Of a DNA stretch of 36,311 bases, positions 24,378-33,029 are shown piece by piece (position 1 is the first letter of the stretch; each line of letters starts with the position of its first letter). Source of the DNA: Sphingobacteriales bacterium 16-39-50 (GTDB taxonomy: Bacteria; Bacteroidota; Bacteroidia; Sphingobacteriales; Sphingobacteriaceae). Both the position numbers and the translations under genes were made by a program. The notes beneath the pieces are model-generated. The model was not told the DNA's origin. It saw only the letters and a program-made list of their open reading frames with translations, and made no database searches. Location of the stretch: assembly GCA_002257025.1 (NCBI GenBank), contig NCHA01000026.1, forward strand, positions 1 through 36,311, read 5' to 3'.

Positions 24378-25220
24378 TCACCCAAACTCCGGCCCAATAA
24401 TCGCAAACTGATTCTCCGGCACACCCTTAAAACGGTTAGTCCCACGAAACATCCGAATAAAATTACGCTGCTCTGTAAAGCCGATCTCTTTCAGCCATGC
24501 CATCCATTCAGGCTCAAAATGCAAAACATCCAAAATAAGGGGAGAACCAGCACACTTATTCAAGGCAGGAATTAGCAGATCTTGTGCTAAAACAATATTT
24601 TGTGCTATGATCGGCCCGATATGTATAAAATCGTGTCCGTACCTCCCCATAGAATACCCCTTAATTTCATTTCCCTCTTCAATCAGAAAGGCAAATTCCG
24701 GTGCTTTCTCCCACATCCATTGCAACAAAGACGCACGATCTGCACCAAAGATATTCCTGTCAAATTCAATCAAGCGGGGGAAATCTTCCTTAAGTATTGC
24801 TCTGGCTCTTGTATAATTAGGTATCGCCTCAGTAAGCATCAGATTCATCCGGGTTAAAGGATATTCATCAACAAAATTCAATTTCAGATAGACCTCTCTG
24901 CCTGCAGGTGTGGCATCCAGTTTCACAGTTTCTTCAGCTTGCAAAAGTTGCAGGGCTTCCTGCAACAATTGCTGTCCTATTCCCTGCCGCCTAAAAACAG
25001 GATCAACCAATACCATTCCGATCCAGCTAAAAGAATGTCCATATCTGATGGTAGTAACTGTTCCCACAATTTGATCCTGAAAAGTGGCTACCATACAGGC
25101 ACCCGGACTATTCTGAAGAAATATCTGCCAATCCGGCTCCATTTGATTCCATTTAGCCTTGCGGCAGAGCTTTAAGCCCTCTGCAATATCAGCAGGATAC
25201 ATCGTGCGATACTTAATCAT
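24378..25220 (-). CDS. GNAT N-acetyltransferase with C-terminal YitH-like domain
   Basis: A 280-residue protein. The N-terminal GNAT domain (about 1-130) carries the acetyl-CoA pyrophosphate loop VFRRQGIGQQLLQEAL (about 75-90) after IGMVLVDP. The second half (about 140-280) resembles the C-terminal acetyltransferase-like domain of YitH-type proteins, ending with FIRMFRGTNRFKGVPENQFAIIGPEFG in outline. The acceptor is unknown. The gene lies 166 bases downstream of the isomerase gene on the same strand, with repeat-like sequence between, so co-transcription is doubtful. Confidence 0.9.
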   Translation of the reverse strand: MIKYRTMYPADIAEGLKLCRKAKWNQMEPDWQIFLQNSPGACMVATFQDQIVGTVTTIRYGHSFSWIGMVLVDPVFRRQGIGQQLLQEALQLLQAEETVKLDATPAGREVYLKLNFVDEYPLTRMNLMLTEAIPNYTRARAILKEDFPRLIEFDRNIFGADRASLLQWMWEKAPEFAFLIEEGNEIKGYSMGRYGHDFIHIGPIIAQNIVLAQDLLIPALNKCAGSPLILDVLHFEPEWMAWLKEIGFTEQRNFIRMFRGTNRFKGVPENQFAIIGPEFG

Positions 25221-25386
25221 CGATTCTTGACAAATATTGAATTGAATAACACAAAACTCCCCTCCTAAGCCTTACTGTCCGTTGACTTAAGCGAAGCGTG
25301 TCTACGGATTACTAAATGATTAAGAGTCTTAAGACTCGCCTGCGAAAAACCGTGAAGGAGTTATGCAAGCCATATACCCCTATCTC

Positions 25387-26877
25387 CTAGTCAATAATCA
25401 CAGACTCAATATTCAGATAATTTGCAATTTTCTGAATTGTGCCGGCATGATGACCAATGCCAAGGGCAAAATGGTGTGTAGGACCTTCCATTGTCCAGCG
25501 GCGAATAAAATTCCTTACATTTTCCTTAAAATAGCCCCGCGTATTTGTATTGCCGGTTGCAGGTATCGGCCCTTTAACAGATTCCCCTTCTGCAATTACA
25601 AATTGAAATTTCCCCTCAAAGTTTGAACTGATACTTAATATTGTAATGGGTCCTTCTTTTATCTTGAACTCTACCCCCGCTCCAAATCCCGGTTTGCCAT
25701 GATATTTTTTCAGACTGCGTAATACAGGCCGGCCCTCGGCAATGGCAATATTATGAGGCCCATCATGACCAACCAATACGAAATCGTCCTTAAAATCCAC
25801 CGGATGAAACTCAGCAAAACTACCCCCAATATTTAACCGATCCATAATCAACAGGGCCATGCAGGTTTTGATATCAGATTCGCCACACATCGGAAAACCC
25901 GAACCGGTCAGGAGCGAATTACCGACAGCCAGGTTAGACATTACTAATCGTGTGGTACTATTATCCTCTGCTTCATAGTAATAAGCCAAACCATCAAGTT
26001 GTTTCTCATCTACAAATTTTTCCAGAGCCATAGTCACTTTCGCGGCAACAGCTAAATCTTCATCCTTTAGTTTTTCAGAAATCGGATCTGAAACAGGATC
26101 CGGGGTATCAAAAAAATCAAGGATTCTTGCTTTTGCCTTCTCAATTTCGCTATTGCTTACCTTTTCATATTGTGCTACTATTTCATGTGCCTCACATTGA
26201 ATAATATGTGCGCCAAAATGAGCAGTGACCATCGTAGCATCTGTGTGCATATCGAGCATGGCTTCTATCGGATGCCCGATATGGCCAATCCTTACTGTTT
26301 TAACATCATGCAAAACCTTAGCAATCCGGCAATATTCTTCTATTTCCAATTCAGACTGCGGATCATCATGCAAGGTTCCAATGATCATTTCAGGAACCTT
26401 TTTTCCCATCCTGACAGCAACCCCGGCAAACTCAGGTAAAGAACAGATATCATCGTTGTACAATTGCATGTAAGTACTGGCATTGGCATAATCCAATGCT
26501 TTATCCGGTTGCAGTGCCACCATTACGATCGGCACATCAATACTTCGGATAATAGTCCCGAAAGTACTGGAAGTTGCATAAGTAAGCATATCGCAAAAAA
26601 TCAGATCCAGATTAGCTGCTTTCAATACAGGCACCAGATCATATGCACTTTTTACATTATCTACTATCCCAAAATCAAGTACCTCTACATCATGCTTTTT
26701 TAATTTATTGAGAAACACATCCTGTTTGTCTTTTAAGGCATCCAGCAAACCATCAAACTGGTTCCAATATTTATAATAACCAACGCCAAAGACACCAATT
26801 CTTGCAATGGTCTGTTTTCTCCGCACGATCCGGGGCGGCAAGCCAGCTTTTGGCTCATTTCCTATGTTTTTACTCAT
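25387..26877 (-). CDS. L-arabinose/L-fucose isomerase family protein
   Basis: A 496-residue ketol isomerase-type protein of the AraA/FucI superfamily. By comparison with E. coli AraA, the Mn-binding residues are likely Glu302 (YYYEAED), Glu333 (CGESDIKTCM), His371 (LVGHDGPHNIA) and His468/469 (GPTHHFALGIGHH). All four positions are filled, so an active aldose-ketose isomerase is expected. The sequence is not a close match to canonical AraA, and no araB/araD or fucK/fucA genes are present, so the sugar is not assigned. It follows the MFS transporter gene by 27 bases, suggesting that transporter and isomerase handle the same sugar or sugar acid. Confidence 0.85.
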   Translation of the reverse strand: MSKNIGNEPKAGLPPRIVRRKQTIARIGVFGVGYYKYWNQFDGLLDALKDKQDVFLNKLKKHDVEVLDFGIVDNVKSAYDLVPVLKAANLDLIFCDMLTYATSSTFGTIIRSIDVPIVMVALQPDKALDYANASTYMQLYNDDICSLPEFAGVAVRMGKKVPEMIIGTLHDDPQSELEIEEYCRIAKVLHDVKTVRIGHIGHPIEAMLDMHTDATMVTAHFGAHIIQCEAHEIVAQYEKVSNSEIEKAKARILDFFDTPDPVSDPISEKLKDEDLAVAAKVTMALEKFVDEKQLDGLAYYYEAEDNSTTRLVMSNLAVGNSLLTGSGFPMCGESDIKTCMALLIMDRLNIGGSFAEFHPVDFKDDFVLVGHDGPHNIAIAEGRPVLRSLKKYHGKPGFGAGVEFKIKEGPITILSISSNFEGKFQFVIAEGESVKGPIPATGNTNTRGYFKENVRNFIRRWTMEGPTHHFALGIGHHAGTIQKIANYLNIESVIID

Positions 26878-26904
26878 TTTTCAAGAATATTTTTACTACT
26901 ATTA

Positions 26905-28143
26905 TTACTGATTTAATGCCAGTTTTGTCTCAAAATTAAATGGCTGTATCCTCCGTATAAAAATAATAAAGAGCATAAAAGCCAATGGGTATAGTAAACC
27001 GGTTGCTATCCAAATGGGGGTATAAGAATAATTTTGGACGATCAATCCAATTAATGGGTTGATAATTAAGCCTGAAACAGCACCGGCAGTACCTGACAGA
27101 CCAACAACAGTTGAGGTACCACTTTTACCAAAAATATCAGAAATGGCTGTGATGTAATTCGTGATCCAAAAACCATGTGCAAACATGATTACAGCCATTA
27201 AGGCTATGGCCATTTCTGCTGTCGAAACCCATGCGATGAGCGGAGCGACAAGAGTAAGCAAGGCTGCAATGCCCATGACTGTTTTTCTTGCACGGTTAAC
27301 TGAAAAATTGTTCCGTACAAGTTTATCCGAAAACCATCCCCCTATAATATTGGATATCCCTAATGCAAGGAAAGGGATCCAGAAAAGGTTCCCTATTTGT
27401 TCGAAAGATACATCCCGCTCGGTGTTCAGATATTTTGGAACCCAAAACATAATAAAATACATCACCGGGTCAAGCAGAAAGCGGATGAGAATAAAGATAC
27501 AGGCTGCCCTGTTCTTCAGAATAGTAATAAATGGTATCACAGATTGTTTGACAAGGCTCTGGTTTCTGTTCGCATGACTGTTTTCACCCCATGGAATATA
27601 GAGCCAGATGATAAGCCAGATAATCCCGACAATTCCAGGGATGATAAAACTCCATCTCCATCCAAAATGATTTGAAATTAATATGATCAGGGGTGGAGCT
27701 ATTACGGCTCCCATAGCGGCTCCACCTATTGCAATTCCATTCGCTAATCCCCGTTTCTTTTCATCGAACCATTCATATACCGTTTTTGCTGCTCCGGGAA
27801 AACAAGCGCCCTCTCCTATCCCTAATAAAAACCTGAAAGCCAGTAACTGATAAAAACCAGTCATCACACCATGCAGACCGCAGGCTACAGACCAAATCCA
27901 AACAGCTGCTGCCAGACCTATTTTACTTCCCCAGGTATCTATTAATCTGCCACCAATGGTAAACATCAGCGCATAGCTAATTAAAAAAGCGGTATTTACA
28001 AAGCCATATTCAACATCTGTAAACTTGAATTCAGCCTGAATTTTGATGATAGTTACAGATAAAACCTGACGGTCTAAGAAACTCAAGCCAGTAGCAATAA
28101 AAAGTAAGGCTAATACAATCCAGGGGCTATAGCTCTTTTTCAT
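26905..28143 (-). CDS. MFS transporter, anion:cation symporter (hexuronate-like) type
   Basis: A 412-residue major facilitator with about 12 hydrophobic segments. Family features include GLSFLDRQVLSVTI in TM1, GGRLIDTWGSKIG (the MFS loop 2-3 motif, about 60-72) and LGIGEGACFPGAAKTVYEWF (about 107-126), which is typical of ACS-family carriers such as ExuT-like and other sugar-acid/carboxylate permeases. It is the first gene of an operon with the isomerase. The substrate is inferred to be a hexuronate, aldonate or related sugar. The upstream gap of more than 600 bases is repeat-rich, with no clear promoter box. Confidence 0.9.
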   Translation of the reverse strand: MKKSYSPWIVLALLFIATGLSFLDRQVLSVTIIKIQAEFKFTDVEYGFVNTAFLISYALMFTIGGRLIDTWGSKIGLAAAVWIWSVACGLHGVMTGFYQLLAFRFLLGIGEGACFPGAAKTVYEWFDEKKRGLANGIAIGGAAMGAVIAPPLIILISNHFGWRWSFIIPGIVGIIWLIIWLYIPWGENSHANRNQSLVKQSVIPFITILKNRAACIFILIRFLLDPVMYFIMFWVPKYLNTERDVSFEQIGNLFWIPFLALGISNIIGGWFSDKLVRNNFSVNRARKTVMGIAALLTLVAPLIAWVSTAEMAIALMAVIMFAHGFWITNYITAISDIFGKSGTSTVVGLSGTAGAVSGLIINPLIGLIVQNYSYTPIWIATGLLYPLAFMLFIIFIRRIQPFNFETKLALNQ

Positions 28144-28331
28144 AGGTTTGCCTTCATGCTACTGTGAATCTTTGTGGTGCAGATAATTTAGCTTACGTGA
28201 ATTTTTAGTATCTCTAATATAATGGTTCTACATTGTATTTATAATTTAGTATAATCTTTTAGTGGCTGTTTGAAAATTGCGGAGATTTAAACACCTGATT
28301 CGGGGATAAGTTGAATAAAATAATAGCAAGG

Positions 28332-28378
28332 AGATTGCTTCGCTACACCTGCCTACCGCAGGCAGGCTCGCAATAACA
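28332..28378. repeat. GATTGCTTCG-type repeat unit with central palindrome, reverse
   Basis: Begins AGATTGCTTCGCTACACC and ends GCAATAACA. The centre is the perfect palindrome CCTGCCT-ACCGC-AGGCAGG. It is the same family as the GIY-YIG-linked repeats at 14.4-15.3 kb, but with a longer GC-rich centre. Confidence 0.75.
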
Positions 28379-28385
28379 ACATGCC

Positions 28386-28510
28386 TGTAATTGCGAGGAG
28401 ACACGCCTGACCGGACGCAGGCACGACGAAGCAATCTAATGGCGTTTAGTACTTATAGTTTTGGGATTGCCGCACTACGCTTGCCTACCGTAGGCAGGCT
28501 CGCAATGGCA
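28386..28510. repeat. Empty inverted-repeat element, forward plus reverse unit
   Basis: A forward unit at 28386-28437 (TGTAATTGCGAGGAG...AAGCAATCT, with central GCCTG/CAGGC) and a reverse unit at 28463-28510 (GGGATTGCCGC...CGCAATGGCA, with central TGCCT-ACCGT-AGGCA) are 25 bases apart. The spacing equals that of the empty elements at 14474 and 15183. Confidence 0.7.
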
Positions 28511-28530
28511 AATCAATTTTAAGAATAAGC

Positions 28531-28555
28531 AGATTCCGGCCTTGAGCCGGAATCT
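28531..28555. repeat. Hairpin repeat AGATTCCGGC-CTTGA-GCCGGAATCT
   Basis: A perfect 10-bp stem with a 5-nt loop. On the minus strand it is preceded by AAAGGAGA, the same flank type as the other members. Confidence 0.75.
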
Positions 28556-28679
28556 CCTTTCTCCCACCACGCCACTGTCATGGCGGGCTTGACCCCAATG
28601 TCATTAAGTTAAGGAATACGATCCTGACGAATTCAGAATCTCCTCCATTATTAAAAAAATGCATTGTCATCCGATAGTA

Positions 28680-28697
28680 TTCTGGCGAAGGCCAGAA
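28680..28697. repeat. Hairpin repeat TTCTGGC-GAAG-GCCAGAA
   Basis: A perfect 7-bp stem with a 4-nt loop. On the minus strand it is preceded by GGGAGG and has loop CTTC, matching the copy at 23978-23999 except for paired stem changes. Confidence 0.7.
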
Positions 28698-28779
28698 CCT
28701 CCCACCACTTAAATAATGACATTGGGCTTGACCCGCCAACTTCACCAATAAACTAAATTTCTAAAGATTTCAGTCCTAT

Positions 28780-29169
28780 TTATTGAGGAATCCCCTCCTC
28801 CAAAACCTCATTTCCTGCTTTATCAAAATAAGTGCAGGTCATTTTGTCCATACAAACTTCCCATTTTTCGATACCGGATGCTGCGCACATACTGAGGAAG
28901 GTCAGAAAATCCGTTTTACCTTGCTGGTGATCTTTCAAACCCGCCTTAAATTGTTCTGTATTAGTTGTGTCAGCAATTAGCAAAGCCTCATATTTTGCAG
29001 GGACCTTTGCCGTATAATTTCCCGAACCATGATAGTCAATATGGCCATTGTTTACATAGGTTTCATAGTGGGTGACACCCATTGCCTTAATTTCCCGGAT
29101 GTAGGCAGGGAAGTCGGCACCCGATTTAACCTTGCTATGTGCAGCCTTAATTTGATCTATTGTAAACAT
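28780..29169 (-). CDS. DUF1398 family protein
   Basis: A 129-residue soluble protein of the DUF1398 family (E. coli YbcV-like). Matching features are MFTIDQIKAAHSKVKSGADFPAYI at the N-terminus, the GVTHYETYVNNGHIDYHG segment (31-48) and the C-terminal FLTFLSMCAASGIEKWEVCMDKMTCTYFDKAG in outline. The family's function is unknown; some members are phage-associated, but no phage genes are seen here. It is complete and single. Confidence 0.88.
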   Translation of the reverse strand: MFTIDQIKAAHSKVKSGADFPAYIREIKAMGVTHYETYVNNGHIDYHGSGNYTAKVPAKYEALLIADTTNTEQFKAGLKDHQQGKTDFLTFLSMCAASGIEKWEVCMDKMTCTYFDKAGNEVLEEGIPQ

Positions 29170-29563
29170 TGTTGCTTGATTTGCTGTTAAAAGATTTGAC
29201 AGGAAAATGCTTATCGAATTTCATTTTTTAACTTCCGGGTCGATTTCTAAAAATAATAAATTTTAGCAATTGTTGTTCTTAGCCAGAACCTGCAGATTGA
29301 CCTGTTTAGCACCGCATTTTCTCAGTGGCCTGATTTTTGAATAATACTTCCTGGAAATAGCAAACATACCGGATAATGCTCATTTTTAATTATTCCTATA
29401 AATCTGCTGAACAATTATTTATATAAAATTTATTCCAAAACTAGACAATACAGTCCTAATCCGGCAACATTGCAATGTATTTCTACGTATGAGAATTATC
29501 TGAATTTCGGGTTCTTTCTCAGGCTATAATCACTAGCCATTATAATTTTAATAAAACAATTGT
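29170..29563. other. Intergenic gap between DUF1398 and histidine kinase genes
   Basis: About 390 AT-rich bases between divergent starts. No gene, hairpin repeat or clear TAnnTTTG box was found on either strand. Confidence 0.4.
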
Positions 29564-32470
29564 ATGAATATAACAGCCAGATACCTGCACCAGGTTACAA
29601 AAAATTGCAGCAATCCAGCCGATAGCGAAGAGGATTTGATATTTTGGCGCAATAAGCTCTTTTCGACCACGATCGTATATCTTTTACCCTTATCACTTAT
29701 TGCACTGATACCAGGCATTTACTGGAGTCTGAAAATTAACATGCATGCCATTGCTGTAATAGATATTCTGACTGTTACAAGCGTAGTAATAATAGGATTT
29801 GCTCCCAATATTAAGCTCGTTTTCCGGAAGGTAATATTCATCTCCACAGCCTATCTATTTAGCTGCGCTATTTTATATTTTGTTGGGCTCAATGGGCCGG
29901 GACTTATCTATTTGCTTACCAGCTGCATTTTCAGTATCCTAATCTTTTCAACAAGCTACGTTTATTGGTCTGCCTGGCTGAATACTTTTATATGTGTAAT
30001 CTTTGCGCTATTGATAAAATTCAATATGATGCCCCAAGCACACATTCCTAAGCAAAATATTGGAGAATGGATTGCAGTTTCAACAAACCTGATTTTCCTT
30101 AGCTTTTTATGTGTTGCTTTGATTCCCCGCCTATTCAAAAGCTTACAAAAAACTATTGAGAAAGAGATAAAATGGAAAAAAGAACTGGAAATTGAGAAGA
30201 AAGCATTGCATGATATGTCCTCAGCCTTGCAGCAGGCGCTGAACGAAAATAACAAAACGATGGAATCTTCACTTGATATGATTTGTGCGGTGGATGCCAA
30301 AGGCCACTTCATAAGGGTGAGTGCCGCGTGTGAAGAAGTGTTGGGTTATAAAGCAGATGAGCTTATCGGGAAACGTACCATTGACTTTGTTTACCCTGAA
30401 GATCGCATTAAAACCCAAAAAACTGCAGCCAATGTTTTAGCTGGCATAAACGCGGTGAATTTTGAAAACAGATATGTTCATAAAAATGGATCTATAGTAC
30501 CTATCTCATGGTCTGTCCGCTGGGATGAAAAAGATCAGATCAGATATGCGGTTGCAAGGAATATCACTGAAAAGAAAAAACTGGAAAAGGCAGTCGAAAT
30601 TGAAAGACAACGGTTTTATGATCTATTCCAGGAGGCACCTGTAAGTATGGGCGTAGTAAGTGGACCGGAGTATATTTATGAAGTTGCTAATCCGCTATAT
30701 TTAGAACTCATTGGAATGAAAGACATTATAGGAAAATCTGTAAAAGAGGTTTTGCCGGGGATTGTTGATCAGGGATTCCTTAACATATTGGACTTAGTTT
30801 ATAAAACAGGAGAAACCTATTCTGCTAATGAGATGCCTATTACATTGGATATTGAAGGAAAACTAATAGTAAAATATCTGAATTTTAGTTATCAGGCGCA
30901 CAAAGATCCTACACAGGGAATTAACAGTATTTTCTTTTTTGCTATTGATGTAACAGAACAGGTTCTATCACGTAAGCGTATTGAAGTAAGTGAGATACGA
31001 CTAAAAGAATCTCAAAGAATAGCACATTTGGGTAGCTGGGAGATTGATTTGGCAGATCAAACCCATTCCTGGTCTGATGAAATGTATAAATTATTCGGGG
31101 TGGAAAAAGCAGATGTGAATCCTTCGCAAGAAGCATTTCTTTCCTTTATTCATCCTGATGATCTAGCGTATGTCACCAAAGAAATGGAGAATGCACTTTT
31201 ATCTAATAAAGACTACTCCTTTGATTTTAGATTTATTACCAGAGAAGGCCTTACCAGATATGGCACTAGTTTAAAACTATTAGATTTTGATAGTAATCAC
31301 ACTCCTATCCGGGTTTACGGAATTGTACAGGACATCACTGAACGAAAAGAAGTGGAACAGCAACTACGAAACAGTGAGTCATTTAGCCGGGGTATTCTGG
31401 ATTCGCTAAGTTCCAATATTGCAGTAATTGATTTTACCGGAACTATCGTTGCCGCTAATCAATCATGGAATAATTTCGGCCTTGAGAATGGCGCCTGCAC
31501 ATTGGCAGCTACCGGCATTGGCAGTAATTATTTCGATGTCTGTTCCATAGCTGAAAAAGAAGGAGAAGAATATGCCAAAGATGCATACGCGGGAATAAAA
31601 GATGTATTACATGATAAAAAGGATATTTTTTATCTTGAATATCCCTGCCATTCTTTAAATGAAAAACGATGGTTTGGTATGCGTGCAATGAAGTTTGAAG
31701 GCAATCAATCATTGGTTGTAGTTTCACACCAGGATATTTCTGAACGCAAGTTTGCAGAGTTTGAGCGTAGCAGGGTCGCAAAGGATCTGATCCAGCGAAA
31801 TAAGGATTTGGAGCAATTTACTTATATGGTTTCTCATAATCTGAGAGCACCGGTAGCCAATATCCTTGGACTTATTGGTATCCGGAACACTCCGGGCTTA
31901 AGCAAGGAAGAGCAGAAAGACTTAGATCGCGGACTACTTGAATCTGTTAATAAGCTGGATGACATAGTAAAAGATCTTAATCAGATTCTACAGGTCAGGA
32001 GTACGAGGAGTGAAAGAAACGTGGATGTTGAATTTTCTACTTTGGTAGAAGACATAAAAATCAGCATTAAGAATTTGTTCGAACTGGATGCAATAGAAAT
32101 AGAATATGACTTTTCTGAAATCAATACCTTTTCGACCTTAAAAAGCTATATCCACAGTATTTTCTATAACCTGATATACAATAGTATTAAATATCGTCAG
32201 CCTCAGATTCCCTGTCTTATTAAAATTGAAAGCCATCTTTTGAACAAGAAAATCCAATTAATTTTTACCGACAATGGAATGGGAATTGATCTCGAAAAAC
32301 AGGGTGATCAGGTCTTTGGCTTGTATAAAAGATTCCATACACATATAGAAGGCAAGGGTATGGGCTTGTTTATGGTCAAGGCCCAGGTTGAGAAACTGGG
32401 CGGCAAGATCAGCATCAGAAGTGAGGTAAATAAAGGGACGGAGTTTAAAATAGAATTTAAGGTGGGATAA
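29564..32470 (+). CDS. Membrane multi-PAS sensor histidine kinase
   Basis: Sensor kinase of 968 residues. The N-terminal region has about six membrane helices (about 34-195), a coiled linker (about 195-232), then PAS domains at about 233-338 (ITEKKKLE end), 350-468, 485-598 (ITERKEVE end) and 605-728 (ISERKFAE end). The kinase core starts with QFTYMVSHNLRAPVAN, giving phospho-acceptor His758. It is followed by the ATPase: N box IFYNLIYNSIKYRQP (866-880), G1 DNGMGID (903-909) and G2 EGKGMGLFMVK (929-939). It has no receiver domain, and no response regulator gene is next to it, so it is an orphan kinase. All catalytic boxes look intact. The signal is unknown. Confidence 0.93.
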   Translation: MNITARYLHQVTKNCSNPADSEEDLIFWRNKLFSTTIVYLLPLSLIALIPGIYWSLKINMHAIAVIDILTVTSVVIIGFAPNIKLVFRKVIFISTAYLFSCAILYFVGLNGPGLIYLLTSCIFSILIFSTSYVYWSAWLNTFICVIFALLIKFNMMPQAHIPKQNIGEWIAVSTNLIFLSFLCVALIPRLFKSLQKTIEKEIKWKKELEIEKKALHDMSSALQQALNENNKTMESSLDMICAVDAKGHFIRVSAACEEVLGYKADELIGKRTIDFVYPEDRIKTQKTAANVLAGINAVNFENRYVHKNGSIVPISWSVRWDEKDQIRYAVARNITEKKKLEKAVEIERQRFYDLFQEAPVSMGVVSGPEYIYEVANPLYLELIGMKDIIGKSVKEVLPGIVDQGFLNILDLVYKTGETYSANEMPITLDIEGKLIVKYLNFSYQAHKDPTQGINSIFFFAIDVTEQVLSRKRIEVSEIRLKESQRIAHLGSWEIDLADQTHSWSDEMYKLFGVEKADVNPSQEAFLSFIHPDDLAYVTKEMENALLSNKDYSFDFRFITREGLTRYGTSLKLLDFDSNHTPIRVYGIVQDITERKEVEQQLRNSESFSRGILDSLSSNIAVIDFTGTIVAANQSWNNFGLENGACTLAATGIGSNYFDVCSIAEKEGEEYAKDAYAGIKDVLHDKKDIFYLEYPCHSLNEKRWFGMRAMKFEGNQSLVVVSHQDISERKFAEFERSRVAKDLIQRNKDLEQFTYMVSHNLRAPVANILGLIGIRNTPGLSKEEQKDLDRGLLESVNKLDDIVKDLNQILQVRSTRSERNVDVEFSTLVEDIKISIKNLFELDAIEIEYDFSEINTFSTLKSYIHSIFYNLIYNSIKYRQPQIPCLIKIESHLLNKKIQLIFTDNGMGIDLEKQGDQVFGLYKRFHTHIEGKGMGLFMVKAQVEKLGGKISIRSEVNKGTEFKIEFKVG

Positions 32471-32628
32471 TTTCAGATGTAGATCAATTATTTGGTTTTA
32501 ATTTTAACTGCTTGGAAGGATGCAGGGATTTTTGCCAGAAGATTCTTTACGTATATAATGGATTGTATTTAATAATCTGTAGATACGCTGAGCTAACCTT
32601 TAAGGACAAAGGGGTATCCCAAATCAAG

Positions 32629-32647
32629 AAAGGTCAGGTTGACCTTT
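32629..32647. other. Short hairpin over the stop codon of the Pmp3-like gene
   Basis: AAAGGTCA-GGT-TGACCTTT is a perfect 8-bp stem with a 3-nt loop. It includes the minus-strand TGA stop (32634-32636). It may serve as a 3' end for one or both convergent transcripts, though no T-run follows. Confidence 0.4.
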
Positions 32648-32843
32648 GTGAATCCATTATTCTTTTCTCCATCTGCCTCAGTTTCTGATCATTTCTTGCA
32701 TTCATTCTCGAAACAACTGCCCAGATGGCTGCAGGCAACCAACCTATTAGAGTAATTTGGAGAATCAGACAGATAATACCAGCAAAAATCTTCCCGCGAA
32801 AGAAGAATGAAAGCCAGGGGACCAGAATTGCAATCAAGATCAT
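32634..32843 (-). CDS. Pmp3/YqaE (UPF0057) small membrane protein
   Basis: A 69-residue protein with two membrane helices (about 2-14 plus 17-45). It carries the family pattern: a short first helix ending FFRGKIFAGIICLILQITLIGWLPAAIWAVV in outline, then a charged tail (NARNDQKLRQMEKR). The family is linked to membrane potential or stress tolerance in yeast and bacteria; its role here is not shown. The gene converges with the histidine kinase gene. Confidence 0.85.
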   Translation of the reverse strand: MILIAILVPWLSFFFRGKIFAGIICLILQITLIGWLPAAIWAVVSRMNARNDQKLRQMEKRIMDSQRST

Positions 32844-33029
32844 AAATATTTCTTCTTTAATCTATAAATCTGAGTTGAAGATAATAAATATAATAACTTC
32901 TGGAGGCTGCCAACTCTCCCAACTGTCTGTTGAGCTAAGCGAGCTCAACTGTCCGGAGAGTTTCAAGCAATTACCAAAATTGTTCTTGTTTCACAACATT
33001 AATCAGCTGTTGTACACCCCGTTCTTTAA
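32844..33029. other. Intergenic with inverted repeat GTTGAGCT...AGCTCAAC
   Basis: Around 32928-32954, GTTGAGCT and AGCTCAAC flank AAGCG, with further AACTCTC/GAGAGTT pairing outside. It may terminate the ABC operon, which ends at 33030. Similar words (GTCCGTTGACTTAAGCGAAG) occur near 25277, so it may also be a repeat. Confidence 0.45.

Larger units (their letters stand above)
28144..28779. other. Repeat-rich intergenic region
   Basis: About 640 bases without a gene between the MFS start and the stop of the DUF1398 gene. It contains three GATTGCTTCG-type units (28332-28510), two hairpins (28531-28555, 28680-28697) and repeat words such as AATGACATTGGGCTTGACCC. The MFS promoter should lie in 28144-28320. 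Confidence 0.7.

Noticed and set aside
29170..29563. Possible tRNA or structured RNA near 29280-29340
   Set aside because: No cloverleaf, CCA end or conserved T-loop could be found by eye.
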